The position numbers were made by a program, and so were the translations under genes. A DNA stretch of 18,826 bases from JACVSF01 sp036702855 (lineage in GTDB: Bacteria; Cyanobacteriota; Cyanobacteriia; Phormidesmidales; Phormidesmidaceae), in NCBI GenBank assembly GCA_036702855.1, contig DATNQF010000041.1, positions 1 to 18,826 of the forward strand, read 5' to 3'. How positions within the stretch are numbered: the first letter of the stretch is position 1; each line of letters opens with the position of its first letter. Below, piece by piece: positions 1 to 7,283 of this stretch. The notes below the pieces were generated by a model. It made no database searches. It saw only the letters and a program-made list of their open reading frames with translations, and was not told the DNA's origin.

Positions 1-1
1 T

Positions 2-418
2 CTCCCCGAAACCGAACGCATTCACGATGCCCAAGTGGTCAATCCGTTTTTGGAGTGGGGCGATCGCATTCCCCTCTACCGTTGCGATCGCGGGGGCATT
101 CTAGAGCAGTATGGGGATCTGTGCGATCGCATTGGCTTCACATACCTAAAAACAACCCGCGATAATTACCCTGCTCGTTTAGAGATTCCCCTCTGGATGT
201 GGGAGGACGGGCTAGTCGAAACGGTGATGGACTGGGTGCGAGCCGAGGTGGTGGTAGGGGGCGGCTATCCTTATGCCATTGAAACTGCCGACCAGACCGC
301 AGTGCTGCAAAGCCAGGACAGACAAGTGTTTTTCCGCATTTTGCAGGAATGGTCTGAGCAGGCAGACATTCAACTGCGGTTCTCCCGCAAGATGGTCAGC
401 AAGGTGAGGCGACGGTAA
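2..418 (+). CDS. nurA: NurA-like DNA repair nuclease, C-terminal part (5' end outside window)
   Basis: The reading frame is open from base 2, so this is the last 138 residues of a longer protein. A GTG at 35 is in frame, but coding similarity continues upstream of it, so it is not taken as the start. The fragment resembles the C-terminus of cyanobacterial NurA-domain proteins: a WGDR-PLY-CDRGG stretch, then YLKTT, then PARLEIP, and a closing GGGYPYAIETAD segment that fits the family's conserved C-terminal GYPY motif followed by an acidic residue. NurA is a 5'-3' exonuclease/endonuclease; in archaea it works with the HerA helicase in double-strand break end resection, and its bacterial role is less well defined. 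Three HIP1 octamers lie within bases 60-130. It converges on the PBP gene. Assignment is by motif recall, since the catalytic N-terminal part is not visible. Confidence 0.7.
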   Translation, partial: LPETERIHDAQVVNPFLEWGDRIPLYRCDRGGILEQYGDLCDRIGFTYLKTTRDNYPARLEIPLWMWEDGLVETVMDWVRAEVVVGGGYPYAIETADQTAVLQSQDRQVFFRILQEWSEQADIQLRFSRKMVSKVRRR

Positions 419-514
419 AGCAGAGAAAATCTCAGCTTTACACCATTGCAACTCACTGATGCCTAATACCGAAAAGCACGTAGAACAAGCAGATTGTCGG
501 TGCGCTGTTTGGTC

Positions 515-536
515 TAGACCTTCTAAAGAAGGTTTA
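515..536. terminator. hairpin between the convergent nurA-like and PBP genes
   Basis: A 9-bp stem (515-523 with 528-536, one G.U pair) closes on a 4-base TAAA loop. The right arm contains the PBP stop codon (534-536). There is no T-run on either strand, so intrinsic termination is uncertain, but the position between two convergent genes suits a bidirectional terminator or mRNA 3'-end stabiliser. Confidence 0.4.
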
Positions 537-2798
537 AGGAATTGCGCTTCTCATGTAATTGCCCCACAACGCAGCAGCACTGCCACTGCTGCCGGCGGTG
601 GGGGAGTTATCATCGTTGCCTAACCAGATACCTGTTGTGAGGTTACGACTGGGAACAAAGCCAACAAACCATAGATCCACATTGTCGTTAGTGGTGCCTG
701 TTTTGCCCCCCTCACCGAGGCCCAAGGCAGCATTGCTCCCTGTGCCTCCTTGGACGACGCCCTGAAGCAGACCGACCAACGTATTGGCAACTTCAGGTTG
801 CAGCGCTGTAACTTGAGAATCGGCAGCCTGACCAAATTCATAAATCACTCGGCACGTTTTCACGTCTTTTGGATCTACGCAGTCGCTGCTGTCAAGTACC
901 TGTAAAATGCCGTGGGGACGGTTCCAAGTGCCACCATTTGCGATCGCAGCAAAAGATCCTGTCAGTTCCAGTGGAGTGACTTCACTCTCCCCCAGAACCA
1001 GGCCGGGTCTTGCATTTAACTCCGATTCGATGCCTAAGCGACGGGCCATTTGAATTACGGTTTGCAGCCCAGCTTCTCGAGCGATACGAAGGGCCACTAC
1101 GTTTTCAGAACGAGCCATCGCCCCGTACATATCCATAGAGCCTGCCCCGGAACGGCAACCTTGAAACTCTTGCCCCTCCCAAACCAAGTTACTGCAATCA
1201 TAAGTTTGGCCGGGTGACTGCCCCTGCTCTAGGGCGGCAGCGTAGGCAAATACCTTGAAAGTAGAGCCGGGTTGGCGTAATGCCTGAGAAGCACGGTTAA
1301 ACTGGCTCGTCTGGTAATCCACACCGCCCATCATTGCCTTGATTGCCCCAGTTTGGGTTTCTAGGGTAACCAGCGCGCCTTCCGTAAAAGCCTGTGCTTG
1401 ACCTGTTGTTGCGATGGTCTCCTTTAGCGCTGCTTCAGCCTTAGCCTGCATCCCCAGATCTAGAGAGGTCAGTACAATAAAATTGCCCTCCCGTGCCAGC
1501 GACGCACCTAGGACACGGTCTAGCTCTTCGTACACATAACTGTAAAAGTAAGGGGCACGAGTGCTCTGTAACTGCTCTCGTGCCTTAGGGCTAATCTCAA
1601 TCCGAGTACGCCGAGCCCGCCGAGCCTCTTCCTGACTGACCATGCCCAACGCAACCATACGGTTAAGTACACCATCCCGGTACTTAACTGCCGCATTGTA
1701 GTTCTGTACAGGGTTAAACAAATTAGGCGCAGGCAAGATGCCGACTAAGGTTGCCGCTTCGGAAAGTGTCAAATCTTTAGACGACTTGTCGAAGTAAAAC
1801 TGGGATGCATCCTCAAAACCAAAGAGGTTTCCTCCTAGAAATACCCGATTGAGGTAAAGCCGCAGCAGGTCATCTTTGCTGTAAAAAGTTTCCAGCTTCA
1901 ATGCCACGATGGCTTCACGGATCTTGCGACCCGCAGAATCCTCGGTGCCAACATACTCTCGGTAAATGCTGCGGGAGAGTTGCTGGGTAATGCCGCTGCC
2001 CCCCTCGCGGATCTCGCCGCCTCGTACGTTCGTTACCAGCGCTCGCAGAGTGCCAATGGGATCAACGCCAAGGTGCCAGTAGTAGCGGGAATCTTCAGAG
2101 GCAATGACGGCTTTAGGTAAGTAGGGCGAAAAGTCAGATATCCTTGCCTGCTCCCGGTGAGCTTGGGTAGTCTGCTGCCGCAAGGGCACAACTGCCCCAT
2201 CTTCCTGCGCATAAACGACAACTGGACCCTGCACTGACTCTGGCATAGGCCGCGTCGGAATCTTAGGCCACTCTAATGCCACGATCCAAGCACCCACGGC
2301 TAAGGACAGGCCAGTAAACCCATAGAGCCCATAGCGGGCGGTCTGTATATACCAAGGTGGCGGATCGATGTAGCGGATCGTGACCGCATCCGTTAGTTCT
2401 GGGGGTCCGAGTGTGTAAGTATCCCCGTGGTTAAGGACCGTTCGCTTAATTTTCTTCTTACCCCGATAAACACCGTTGGTCGAGTCACGATCTTTGAGAA
2501 CAAAAGGTTCGCCAGGAAGGTTGTGATCGCGCGTTAGCGTAGCATGCACCTGACTGACAATAGGGCTAGCTACTACAATGTCGCTCTGCTGCGAACTACG
2601 ACCCAGGATGTAGTGTTCACCCAGCAGCGGATACACCGTCTCTTGATCGCTGACAGTTATATGCAGGGTTGCATTACGAGCCCCTTTTTTAAGAGCCAGT
2701 TTTGAGAAATCAACCCGACCTTGAGCAGCTTGAAAAGCTTGGGTGATTTTGCCCAAGACGGTACGAGGTGGGGGAGGCGGCGATTGTTGCGGCGTCAT
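534..2798 (-). CDS. class A penicillin-binding protein (PBP1A type) with N-terminal FHA domain
   Basis: Bifunctional peptidoglycan synthase: it polymerises lipid II (GT51) and cross-links stem peptides (transpeptidase). Numbered from the ATG at 2798 (754 residues): a proline-rich start, then a cytoplasmic FHA domain (about 58-143) keeping R67, S82, H85 and the STNG motif around N108 that contact phosphothreonine. One membrane helix follows (155-175). The periplasmic GT51 domain (about 223-393) has the E235-D pair, a GGSGITQQLSR motif and a second Glu at E295. The transpeptidase domain has S512-T-F-K515, S564-E-N566 and K699-T-G. All catalytic residues are present, so it looks active. A GTG at 2849 would add 17 residues; neither start has a clear Shine-Dalgarno, and ATG is preferred because family proteins begin with this Pro-rich stretch. 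The FHA domain suggests regulation by a Ser/Thr kinase or a phosphoprotein partner (inference). Probably cotranscribed with lspA and bioY. Confidence 0.9.
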   Translation of the reverse strand: MTPQQSPPPPPRTVLGKITQAFQAAQGRVDFSKLALKKGARNATLHITVSDQETVYPLLGEHYILGRSSQQSDIVVASPIVSQVHATLTRDHNLPGEPFVLKDRDSTNGVYRGKKKIKRTVLNHGDTYTLGPPELTDAVTIRYIDPPPWYIQTARYGLYGFTGLSLAVGAWIVALEWPKIPTRPMPESVQGPVVVYAQEDGAVVPLRQQTTQAHREQARISDFSPYLPKAVIASEDSRYYWHLGVDPIGTLRALVTNVRGGEIREGGSGITQQLSRSIYREYVGTEDSAGRKIREAIVALKLETFYSKDDLLRLYLNRVFLGGNLFGFEDASQFYFDKSSKDLTLSEAATLVGILPAPNLFNPVQNYNAAVKYRDGVLNRMVALGMVSQEEARRARRTRIEISPKAREQLQSTRAPYFYSYVYEELDRVLGASLAREGNFIVLTSLDLGMQAKAEAALKETIATTGQAQAFTEGALVTLETQTGAIKAMMGGVDYQTSQFNRASQALRQPGSTFKVFAYAAALEQGQSPGQTYDCSNLVWEGQEFQGCRSGAGSMDMYGAMARSENVVALRIAREAGLQTVIQMARRLGIESELNARPGLVLGESEVTPLELTGSFAAIANGGTWNRPHGILQVLDSSDCVDPKDVKTCRVIYEFGQAADSQVTALQPEVANTLVGLLQGVVQGGTGSNAALGLGEGGKTGTTNDNVDLWFVGFVPSRNLTTGIWLGNDDNSPTAGSSGSAAALWGNYMRSAIP

Positions 2799-2916
2799 CG
2801 GATGGAGCGAAAAATCCCAACCGGGGAGGTACTGCCCTATTCTAATCACTCAAGGCTCTTACAGCGCAAATCGCTTTCTGCCAAAAACACTACCCTATTT
2901 TCAGGATAAGAAAGAA

Positions 2917-3408
2917 CTAGTCGTGGTGAGCCTCGCCTTTCCCCTCAGGCGGGTGACGCAGCGCAGCAATTAGCAGACAGGCAATTCCGATATTGATGCA
3001 GACATCAGCAAAATTAAAGATAGGAAATTGGATAAGCCGAAAGTCTAGAAAATCAACCACTTCGCCCGCCAACAAACGGTCGATACCGTTGCCGAAGGCT
3101 CCTCCCAAGATGAACCCATAACCTGCCTGCTCCCAGCGGTTAACCAGATTCACCCAGATTCCCAGCGCTACTAGGCCTAGGCTTACGGCCAGAGACAGCC
3201 AACGCAACCATTCGCCATTTTCACTAAACAGGCTAAAGGCTGCCCCTGTATTAGTCACATAGGTTAGGTGAAACACACCCCGCCATAGGGGAATTGTTTC
3301 AGGTGGATTGGTTAGCTCAAAGGTTTGTACAACCCAAAGCTTAGTGAGTTGATCGAGCGCTAAACTTGCCACTGCGGCAATCCAGAAGAGGTGATTGCGA
3401 ACTCTCAT
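2917..3408 (-). CDS. lspA: lipoprotein signal peptidase (signal peptidase II)
   Basis: Inner-membrane aspartyl protease that removes the signal peptide of prolipoproteins after Lgt has lipidated the lipobox Cys. Its 163 residues match the family length. Visible family blocks are an N-terminal LDQLTK segment (D19, K23), NTGAAFSLF (53-61), GAFGNGIDR with catalytic D110, VVDFLDF (118-123) and FNFADV with catalytic D135. Four hydrophobic segments fit the four-TM topology (about 6-24, 66-88, 95-113, 131-150). The ATG at 3408 lies 6 bp after the bioY stop, which indicates translational coupling or at least a shared transcript. The PBP gene starts 118 bp further on in the same direction. All motifs are intact. 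Confidence 0.95.
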   Translation of the reverse strand: MRVRNHLFWIAAVASLALDQLTKLWVVQTFELTNPPETIPLWRGVFHLTYVTNTGAAFSLFSENGEWLRWLSLAVSLGLVALGIWVNLVNRWEQAGYGFILGGAFGNGIDRLLAGEVVDFLDFRLIQFPIFNFADVCINIGIACLLIAALRHPPEGKGEAHHD

Positions 3409-3414
3409 AAACCT

Positions 3415-4044
3415 TCAATAAAACAGGATATGCCGCATGACAAAGGCTATCACAGCAACGGCGCAAACCACAGCAAGTTGTCCTGGCAAAGGCTGAACAG
3501 AATAGGTTAGCAGCAGTGACCAGTATGAAGCGCCAGCTGTTTGTAACCAGCCCAGCAGTGAGGCCACCGTGAGGTAGACCAAACCGCACCCATGAATAAT
3601 GCCCAAGCCCGACAGGCTGCTCAGCGCTAGTCTCTCCAGTTTGGGCGCTTCTTGAAAGGCAAAATAGCCGCAGACCCAGCCAGCTGGGATAAACCCAATC
3701 AGATAACCAAACCCTGGCTCACGCACATAGCTCAAACCCCCTCCCTGTGTGAAAATTGGTAGCTCAAACACCTGAAAGAGTGCAAGCCCCAAAAACAGAT
3801 AGGCAATTTGAGAAAGGGCAGCTGCGTTTTTACCCCCCAGGCAACCCGTCAGTAAAACTGCGCCGACTTGAAAGGTCACCCCTAGCGATCGCACCTGCAT
3901 TCCAATTTGCCCCCAATCCCAGGGGGCATTGACAATAAACGTTTCCATCCAGGTGGCTGCAATGGTCAGTACTAGCCCGATCAGCGCCCAGAGGAGTTCA
4001 AGTGGTGCCAGCACCCGTTGCGTCTTCACCTTGATCAGTAACAA
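3415..4044 (-). CDS. bioY: BioY biotin transporter, substrate-binding S component
   Basis: Integral membrane S component of an ECF-type vitamin transporter, which binds biotin and works alone or with an EcfA/EcfT module. No ECF ATPase or T component lies in the window. The 209-residue frame has about six hydrophobic helices. It carries the BioY core: a TFQVGAVLL segment, then GGKNAAALSQIAYLFLGL, then the P-x-F-x-x-GGG and GYLIGFIPA motifs. The C-terminus ending RHILFY matches cyanobacterial BioY proteins. The start is uncertain: the frame opens with TTG at 4044, a GTG at 4029 is another choice, and no ATG occurs before residue 33. Neither has a good Shine-Dalgarno. The bioY-lspA adjacency is seen in other cyanobacteria; the functional reason is unknown. 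Confidence 0.9.
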   Translation of the reverse strand: MLLIKVKTQRVLAPLELLWALIGLVLTIAATWMETFIVNAPWDWGQIGMQVRSLGVTFQVGAVLLTGCLGGKNAAALSQIAYLFLGLALFQVFELPIFTQGGGLSYVREPGFGYLIGFIPAGWVCGYFAFQEAPKLERLALSSLSGLGIIHGCGLVYLTVASLLGWLQTAGASYWSLLLTYSVQPLPGQLAVVCAVAVIAFVMRHILFY

Positions 4045-4088
4045 ACAGGAGAATTTTAGACTATCAGGGTAACAAGGTTTTTGGGAAA

Positions 4089-4116
4089 GGCAGAAGGTAG
4101 AAGGAGGAGGGTGACA
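4089..4116. repeat. degenerate heptanucleotide (STRR-like) repeat tract
   Basis: Four consecutive 7-base units (GGCAGAA, GGTAGAA, GGAGGAG, GGTGACA) lie between the channel and bioY genes. Short tandem heptamers of this purine-rich type are well known in cyanobacterial intergenic DNA. Similar purine-rich sequence occurs at 6224-6255 and, on the opposite strand, around the end of the channel gene (4169-4200). Confidence 0.5.
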
Positions 4117-4168
4117 TCACAGTTCAGAGGGCAGAAAGTAGGGGATAGGCACTAAACACCGTTTGTTT

Positions 4169-4999
4169 CTACCGTCTGCTCTCTAGCTCCTGTCTTTTAC
4201 CTGCCTTCAACTCTGAGCCACAGCGCTTACAAAACTGGGCATCGGCATCGTGGAGTTGAAGGCCGCAGCGATCGCACGGGATTTGAGCAGAGTTGGTGAC
4301 TTTGACAAATTCGCGAATCAGTTCTCCCACCTGGGTTGGGATCAGGGCGATCCCGGTCAGAATCATCATGACCGTTAGCCCTCGGCCTACTTCAGTAATT
4401 GGGGTGACATCGCCAAAGCCAACGGTGGTCATGGTGGCAACTGCAAAATAGACCGCATCTAAAAAAGTTCCAAAGGCAGGGTTCAAGGTGTGCTCGACCT
4501 GAAAAATCAACCCGGAGTAGATAAAGATGATGGCAAACAGGGTAAAAACAATGCGAATAACAATTAGGGTGTCGGTGCCGCTGATAAAACCAAACAACAC
4601 CTGATTGTCAAGAAATCGAACCAGCCGTAAAATTCGCAGCCAACGCAGCAGGCGGATGAAGCGGACATCCCATAAGCCTACAAAGAAGGGCAAAATTGCC
4701 AGCAAATCAAGCAGTCCATAAAGGCTGAAGACATACAACCAAGGCCGTTCTGCTGACCACAGGCGCATGAGGTATTCGAGCGTGAACCCCGCCAAAATAA
4801 TCCAATCTAAGACGTTAAGAAGGCGATACAGCTCTTCTGAGATGGGATAGGTTTCAACTACATAGATGACAGACGAGAGCAGGATCAGCAGTGCGATCGC
4901 ACCATTCACCCACTGCCCAACTGGAGTTTCTGTATCGTTCAGGTAAAACTGAACTCGCTGCCGCCAGTCTTGCCCTTGCCAGTCCGCGTTATCCTGCAT
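4169..4999 (-). CDS. voltage-gated-type (6-TM) potassium channel with C-terminal zinc ribbon
   Basis: Predicted tetrameric K+ channel of the inner or thylakoid membrane. Numbered from the ATG at 4999 (276 residues): S1 about 32-50, S2 60-80, S3 88-108, an S4-like helix at 112-130 with Arg every third or fourth residue, S5 147-169, pore loop with selectivity filter TVGFGD (192-197), and S6 206-226. The filter has Phe in place of the usual Tyr of TVGYGD, a common bacterial variant. A cytoplasmic tail carries C242-x2-C245 and C257-x2-C260, a rubredoxin-like zinc ribbon. The ATG is chosen because AGGAG (5010-5006) lies 6 bases upstream; a TTG at 5005 would add two residues. The last ten residues are charged and encoded by DNA resembling the adjoining heptamer tract. 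It could gate other monovalent cations; K+ is inferred from the filter. Confidence 0.88.
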   Translation of the reverse strand: MQDNADWQGQDWRQRVQFYLNDTETPVGQWVNGAIALLILLSSVIYVVETYPISEELYRLLNVLDWIILAGFTLEYLMRLWSAERPWLYVFSLYGLLDLLAILPFFVGLWDVRFIRLLRWLRILRLVRFLDNQVLFGFISGTDTLIVIRIVFTLFAIIFIYSGLIFQVEHTLNPAFGTFLDAVYFAVATMTTVGFGDVTPITEVGRGLTVMMILTGIALIPTQVGELIREFVKVTNSAQIPCDRCGLQLHDADAQFCKRCGSELKAGKRQELESRR

Positions 5000-5005
5000 T
5001 CCCAA

Positions 5006-5010
5006 CTCCT
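5006..5010 (-). promoter_or_regulatory. Shine-Dalgarno site of the channel gene
   Basis: On the minus strand AGGAG lies six bases before the ATG at 4999. This fixes the start against the in-frame TTG at 5005. Confidence 0.6.
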
Positions 5011-5137
5011 AATGCCTACCTCCGGCATTTCCTCGCTCTAAGCTCTGGGCTAAGATGACGAAGCATCCTTGAACGATTCTGACTTAAATACAGAACCTTC
5101 CTCGATAGACGCTCCCGGCATCTTCGTAACCCTATCC

Positions 5138-6223
5138 ATGTCAACTGCACCCATCGTTACCACACTGAACGACTTTACGGCGGTTTCTGCCCCTGTCTTG
5201 CCGCCCTTACCCGATCAACGCCCATTGCTGTTGGTTGGCCACGGTAGCCGGGATACTCAGGGTCGAGATAGCCTGCTAGAATTTGCCGCTGCCTACCAGG
5301 CGCTAGATGCTTCGCGTCCTGTTATTCCTTGCTTTCTGGAGTTAACCGAGCCGACTATCCAAGATGGGGTAGACCAGTGCGTTGCGAAAGGATTCACAGA
5401 TATCTCGGTCCTGCCGATTTTGCTGTTTGCAGCGCGGCACAACAAGTTTGACGTTACCAACGAACTCGATCGTGCCCGTCAGCGTCATCCTCAGGTGAAG
5501 TTCCACTACGGTCGACACTTCGGCATTACTCCGGAGATTCTAACCCTCTGGCAAGACCGCCTAGCCGAACTCGACACGCCTGCTTTTAACCCCCAAGGCA
5601 TTAGCCGGGAAGACACGGTTCTGCTGTTTGTGGGCCGGGGGGCCAGCGATCCCGATGCTAACGGCGATGTCTATAAAATGGCTCGCATTCTTTGGGAAGG
5701 CAGCGGCTACCAAACCGTCGAAATCTGCTTCATCGGTATCACTCACCCTCGCTTAGAAGAAGGGTTCCGCCGCGCTCGCCTTTACCAGCCCAAGCGCATC
5801 ATCGTGTTGCCCTACTTCCTATTTACGGGCGTTCTCATGAAGAAAATTGCGGAAATCTCTATGCTCCAACAGGCTGAGCATAGAGATACCGTAGTGACCT
5901 GTCTACCCGAAATGGGCATTCACCCCCAACTCCTCCAAGTATTGCGCCAGCGTGAGCTAGAGACTCAGTTAGGCCAGGTGCAGATGAACTGCGAGATGTG
6001 CAAATTCCGGTTGGCGGCTGTTGCAGGGGGTGTGCAAGGGCATTCGCATGGTCATGGCCACCCTCATGAGTCTGATCAAGCAGTCCAGCATCACGGCCAT
6101 GATCATCATCACGGGCACCATCACCACGATCACCATCATCACGGGCACGACCATAACCATGAACCCGTTGATCCTTTTGCTCAACCTCAGCAATACCATG
6201 AGCGAGCTTGGCAAGTGCCTTAA
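5138..6223 (+). CDS. cbiX: sirohydrochlorin chelatase, CbiX long form with His-rich tail
   Basis: Class II chelatase that inserts Co2+ or Fe2+ into sirohydrochlorin, for the anaerobic cobalamin route or for siroheme (the cofactor of sulfite and nitrite reductases). Two CbiX domains lie in tandem, numbered from the ATG at 5138 (361 residues). The first (about 28-145) has LLVGHGSRD with metal-ligand H35 and AARHNKFDV with H101. The second (about 160-275) has VGRGASDPDAN. The C-terminus has M283-x-C-x2-C288, the motif that in Bacillus megaterium CbiX binds an Fe-S cluster, followed by a tail with 22 His in 40 residues (302-341). Both features mark the long CbiX form. An in-frame TTG at 5069 would add 23 residues of poor similarity. 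No Shine-Dalgarno is obvious. The gene diverges from the channel gene. Confidence 0.9.
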   Translation: MSTAPIVTTLNDFTAVSAPVLPPLPDQRPLLLVGHGSRDTQGRDSLLEFAAAYQALDASRPVIPCFLELTEPTIQDGVDQCVAKGFTDISVLPILLFAARHNKFDVTNELDRARQRHPQVKFHYGRHFGITPEILTLWQDRLAELDTPAFNPQGISREDTVLLFVGRGASDPDANGDVYKMARILWEGSGYQTVEICFIGITHPRLEEGFRRARLYQPKRIIVLPYFLFTGVLMKKIAEISMLQQAEHRDTVVTCLPEMGIHPQLLQVLRQRELETQLGQVQMNCEMCKFRLAAVAGGVQGHSHGHGHPHESDQAVQHHGHDHHHGHHHHDHHHHGHDHNHEPVDPFAQPQQYHERAWQVP

Positions 6224-6240
6224 GGGGTGAGGGGTGAGAA
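6224..6240 (+). repeat. short heptanucleotide repeat after cbiX
   Basis: Two perfect tandem GGGGTGA heptamers (6224-6237) begin directly after the cbiX stop codon, then run into purine-rich GAAGCAGGAGGTAGCAG. This is the same class of intergenic filler as at 4089-4116. Confidence 0.45.
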
Positions 6241-6363
6241 GCAGGAGGTAGCAGACAAGCTATGAACATTCAAAGCTTCCTCACTGACTTCCCACCCCAA
6301 TAGGTCTAACAAGTATCCAAGCAGCCCCTCACGACTCTACTCCCCATCAACCCCATTCCACCC

Positions 6364-6579
6364 ATGCCCTCTCTCTCCGTTGGCGACCGTGTGCGCCTAA
6401 TTACGCTTCCTGCCTACTTCAAAACAGCTGAGACAATGCCGATGCTGCGGCCACGGGAAACTTTACAGGTGGGGGATGAGGGCATCGTTTTGGATCGCAG
6501 ACCCGGAGGATATTGGAGCGTACGCTTTCAGCGGGGTGCATTTTTGGTCGAGGCTCAACACCTAGAAACAATTTCCTGA
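6364..6579 (+). CDS. sipA: SipA, NblS-interacting regulatory protein (DUF3148)
   Basis: Small soluble SH3-like protein of cyanobacteria. The Synechococcus homologue binds the histidine kinase NblS (Hik33 in Synechocystis, where the SipA homologue is Ssl3451) and raises its autokinase activity, so it modulates the NblS-RpaB response to high light, nutrient and cold stress. The 71-residue protein begins at ATG 6364 and has the family layout: SVGDRVRL at 5-12, PAYFKTAE at 16-23, a P-MLRP segment, GDEGIVLDRRPGGYWSVRF at 37-55 and FLVEAQHLE near the end. No NblS or RpaB gene is in view. It stands alone between cbiX and the HpxZ-like gene, so its own promoter probably lies in 6240-6360. Confidence 0.88.
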   Translation: MPSLSVGDRVRLITLPAYFKTAETMPMLRPRETLQVGDEGIVLDRRPGGYWSVRFQRGAFLVEAQHLETIS

Positions 6580-6636
6580 CGAGCAAAGCCCCACTATAAA
6601 AGTTCAAAATCTAATTCATTGACAGCTTGAACCGAT

Positions 6637-7023
6637 ATGGAGATTAATCTGCCTGACGTTTTGGCCGAGGTTAAAGCGGCTTTTGAGCGGTATGAAACGG
6701 CTCTAGTTAATAACGACGTGGCAGTGTTGGATAATTTGTTTTGGAACAGTCCTCATACGGTTCGGTATGGGGCAACTGAGAACTTGGTGGGGTACGATGC
6801 GATCGCAACTTTCCGAGCCAATCGCCCCACTCTAGACCTCCAACGAACCCTGTCCAATACTGTGATTACGACCTATGGCCACGATTTTGCGACCGCCAAT
6901 ACCGAATTTGTGAAAGTAGACTCCGGCAAAACGGGTCGCCAAAGCCAAACCTGGCTACGAACACCTCAAGGTTGGCGGGTAGTGAGCGCCCATATCTCGT
7001 TCCTAGCTCCACCGCAAAAATAG
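6637..7023 (+). CDS. hpxZ: HpxZ/AtzH-like (DUF3225) NTF2-fold protein
   Basis: A 128-residue protein starting at ATG 6637. It matches the HpxZ/AtzH-like family closely: FWNSPHTVRYGATENLVGYDAI (in two parts, 35-45 and 46-56), FRANRP at 59-64, and a C-terminal GRQSQTWLRTPQGWRV stretch (100-115). The fold expected is a cone-shaped NTF2-like barrel. In enterobacteria hpxZ lies in purine/oxalurate catabolism loci, and AtzH accompanies the biuret/allophanate amidases AtzE and AtzF in cyanuric acid degradation. Here no amidase or oxamate gene lies within reach, so the function is open. The 57-bp gap to sipA allows cotranscription. Confidence 0.82.
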   Translation: MEINLPDVLAEVKAAFERYETALVNNDVAVLDNLFWNSPHTVRYGATENLVGYDAIATFRANRPTLDLQRTLSNTVITTYGHDFATANTEFVKVDSGKTGRQSQTWLRTPQGWRVVSAHISFLAPPQK

Positions 7024-7283
7024 TGAGTTATGTCAGGAAGAAACATCAAAAGCCCCTCTCTATATCCCAATTTTGAAAAGAATCGGTAAAATTTAGCAGG
7101 TATCCATCTTGTCTTAGAGCTAAATAAGTTCTAAAACTAGAGAGATGTGCCATACTTAACGTCGATGCTGAGTAGCTTGATGTTAGTTTGTCTGAATAGT
7201 GCCACCAAGGGGGCTCTTTTCAGCTTTGGAGTTCCTTCGCAACGTTTTCAGCGTCGGTAAGGGCTGCTACCTACGAGGAGTGA
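7024..7283. other. intergenic region, HpxZ-like to membrane coiled-coil gene
   Basis: No gene is seen in these 260 bases. They contain an 8-bp hairpin (7114-7121 with 7127-7134, one G.U pair, 5-base loop) without a T-run, and a GAGGAG only three bases before the ATG at 7284. No promoter could be chosen with confidence. Confidence 0.4.
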
